A DNA stretch of 64,000 nt from an uncultured Ignavibacterium sp. (lineage in GTDB: Bacteria > Bacteroidota > Ignavibacteria > Ignavibacteriales > Ignavibacteriaceae), in contig CALEBT010000038.1 of assembly GCA_937942875.1 (NCBI GenBank), positions 1 through 64,000 of the forward strand, read 5' to 3'. The notes under the pieces are model-generated. The model searched no databases and was not told the origin of the DNA. It saw only the letters and a list, made by a program, of their open reading frames with translations. Shown here one piece after another: positions 63,994 through 64,000 of the stretch (positions are counted from its first letter, which is position 1; the number at the start of each line of letters is the position of its first letter). Position numbers and translations under genes: made by a program.

Positions 63994-64000
63994 ATTTTGT

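Overview
The window is AT-rich and densely packed, with almost no accessory DNA. It looks like a chromosomal segment of a Bacteroidota/Chlorobiota-type bacterium, most likely of the class Ignavibacteria. This is inferred from five things: exported proteins with type IX secretion (T9SS) C-terminal tails containing the YPNPFNP motif; a PorV/PorQ-family barrel beside a CarboxypepD_reg/TonB-dependent receptor; signal peptides that nearly all end just before a glutamine; promoters of the Bacteroidetes form TTG-N20-TAnnTTTG; and an 11-subunit complex I without NuoEFG. No phage, plasmid, transposase, CRISPR, rRNA or tRNA was seen.

Layout. 1-178 is the 3' end of an acetyl-CoA synthetase-like gene. 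179-576 is the only long intergenic region; it carries dispersed-repeat palindromes and the nuo promoter. 577-10758 is nuoABCDHIJKLMN. 10859-13459 holds a cysteine desulfurase, an unknown 110-aa protein, an IscA/HesB-type carrier and a Mn/Fe superoxide dismutase. 13563-16427 (minus) is atpD-atpC followed by a heme-binding-type lipoprotein and a small membrane protein. 16580-29670 (minus) is a seven-gene run of exported proteins: three T9SS-type secreted proteins (one a phospholipase D-superfamily enzyme with two HKD motifs, one with several OB-fold-like domains), two lipoproteins, a TonB-dependent receptor and a PorV-like barrel. 29708-36595 (minus) is lpd-lipB-E1(alpha-beta fusion)-E2-lipA, a 2-oxoacid dehydrogenase complex with its own lipoate synthesis. 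36741-38985 (plus) has a rhodanese and a metallophosphoesterase/PQQ-propeller fusion.

39021-48769 (minus) has parA-parB, nadB, a DUF5683 protein, a zinc-ribbon/Yip1-like protein, a metallo-hydrolase, a CHAD protein, a glycosyltransferase, the diadenylate cyclase cdaA, folP with a long N-terminal extension, rpe and a PASTA protein. 48831-52268 (plus) has an RqcH-type NFACT protein, a small exported unknown and an ectonucleotide-phosphodiesterase-like enzyme. 52278-63911 (minus) is a long co-directional run: phhB, pyrE, mscS-like, an M64-type peptidase, a SpoIIE-type phosphatase, an aldehyde dehydrogenase, an MgtC/DUF4010 membrane protein, truA, an SDR reductase, DUF2231, an outer-membrane barrel, a crotonase and a diverged exported protein.

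Most of the window is energy and central metabolism: acetate activation, ferredoxin- or unknown-donor-linked proton pumping, ATP synthesis, Fe-S assembly, oxidative-stress defence and lipoate-dependent oxidation. The least explained parts are the exported-protein operon, the cysteine-free unknown between the cysteine desulfurase and IscA genes, the extended folP, the heme lipoprotein behind atpDC and the double start of the superoxide dismutase.
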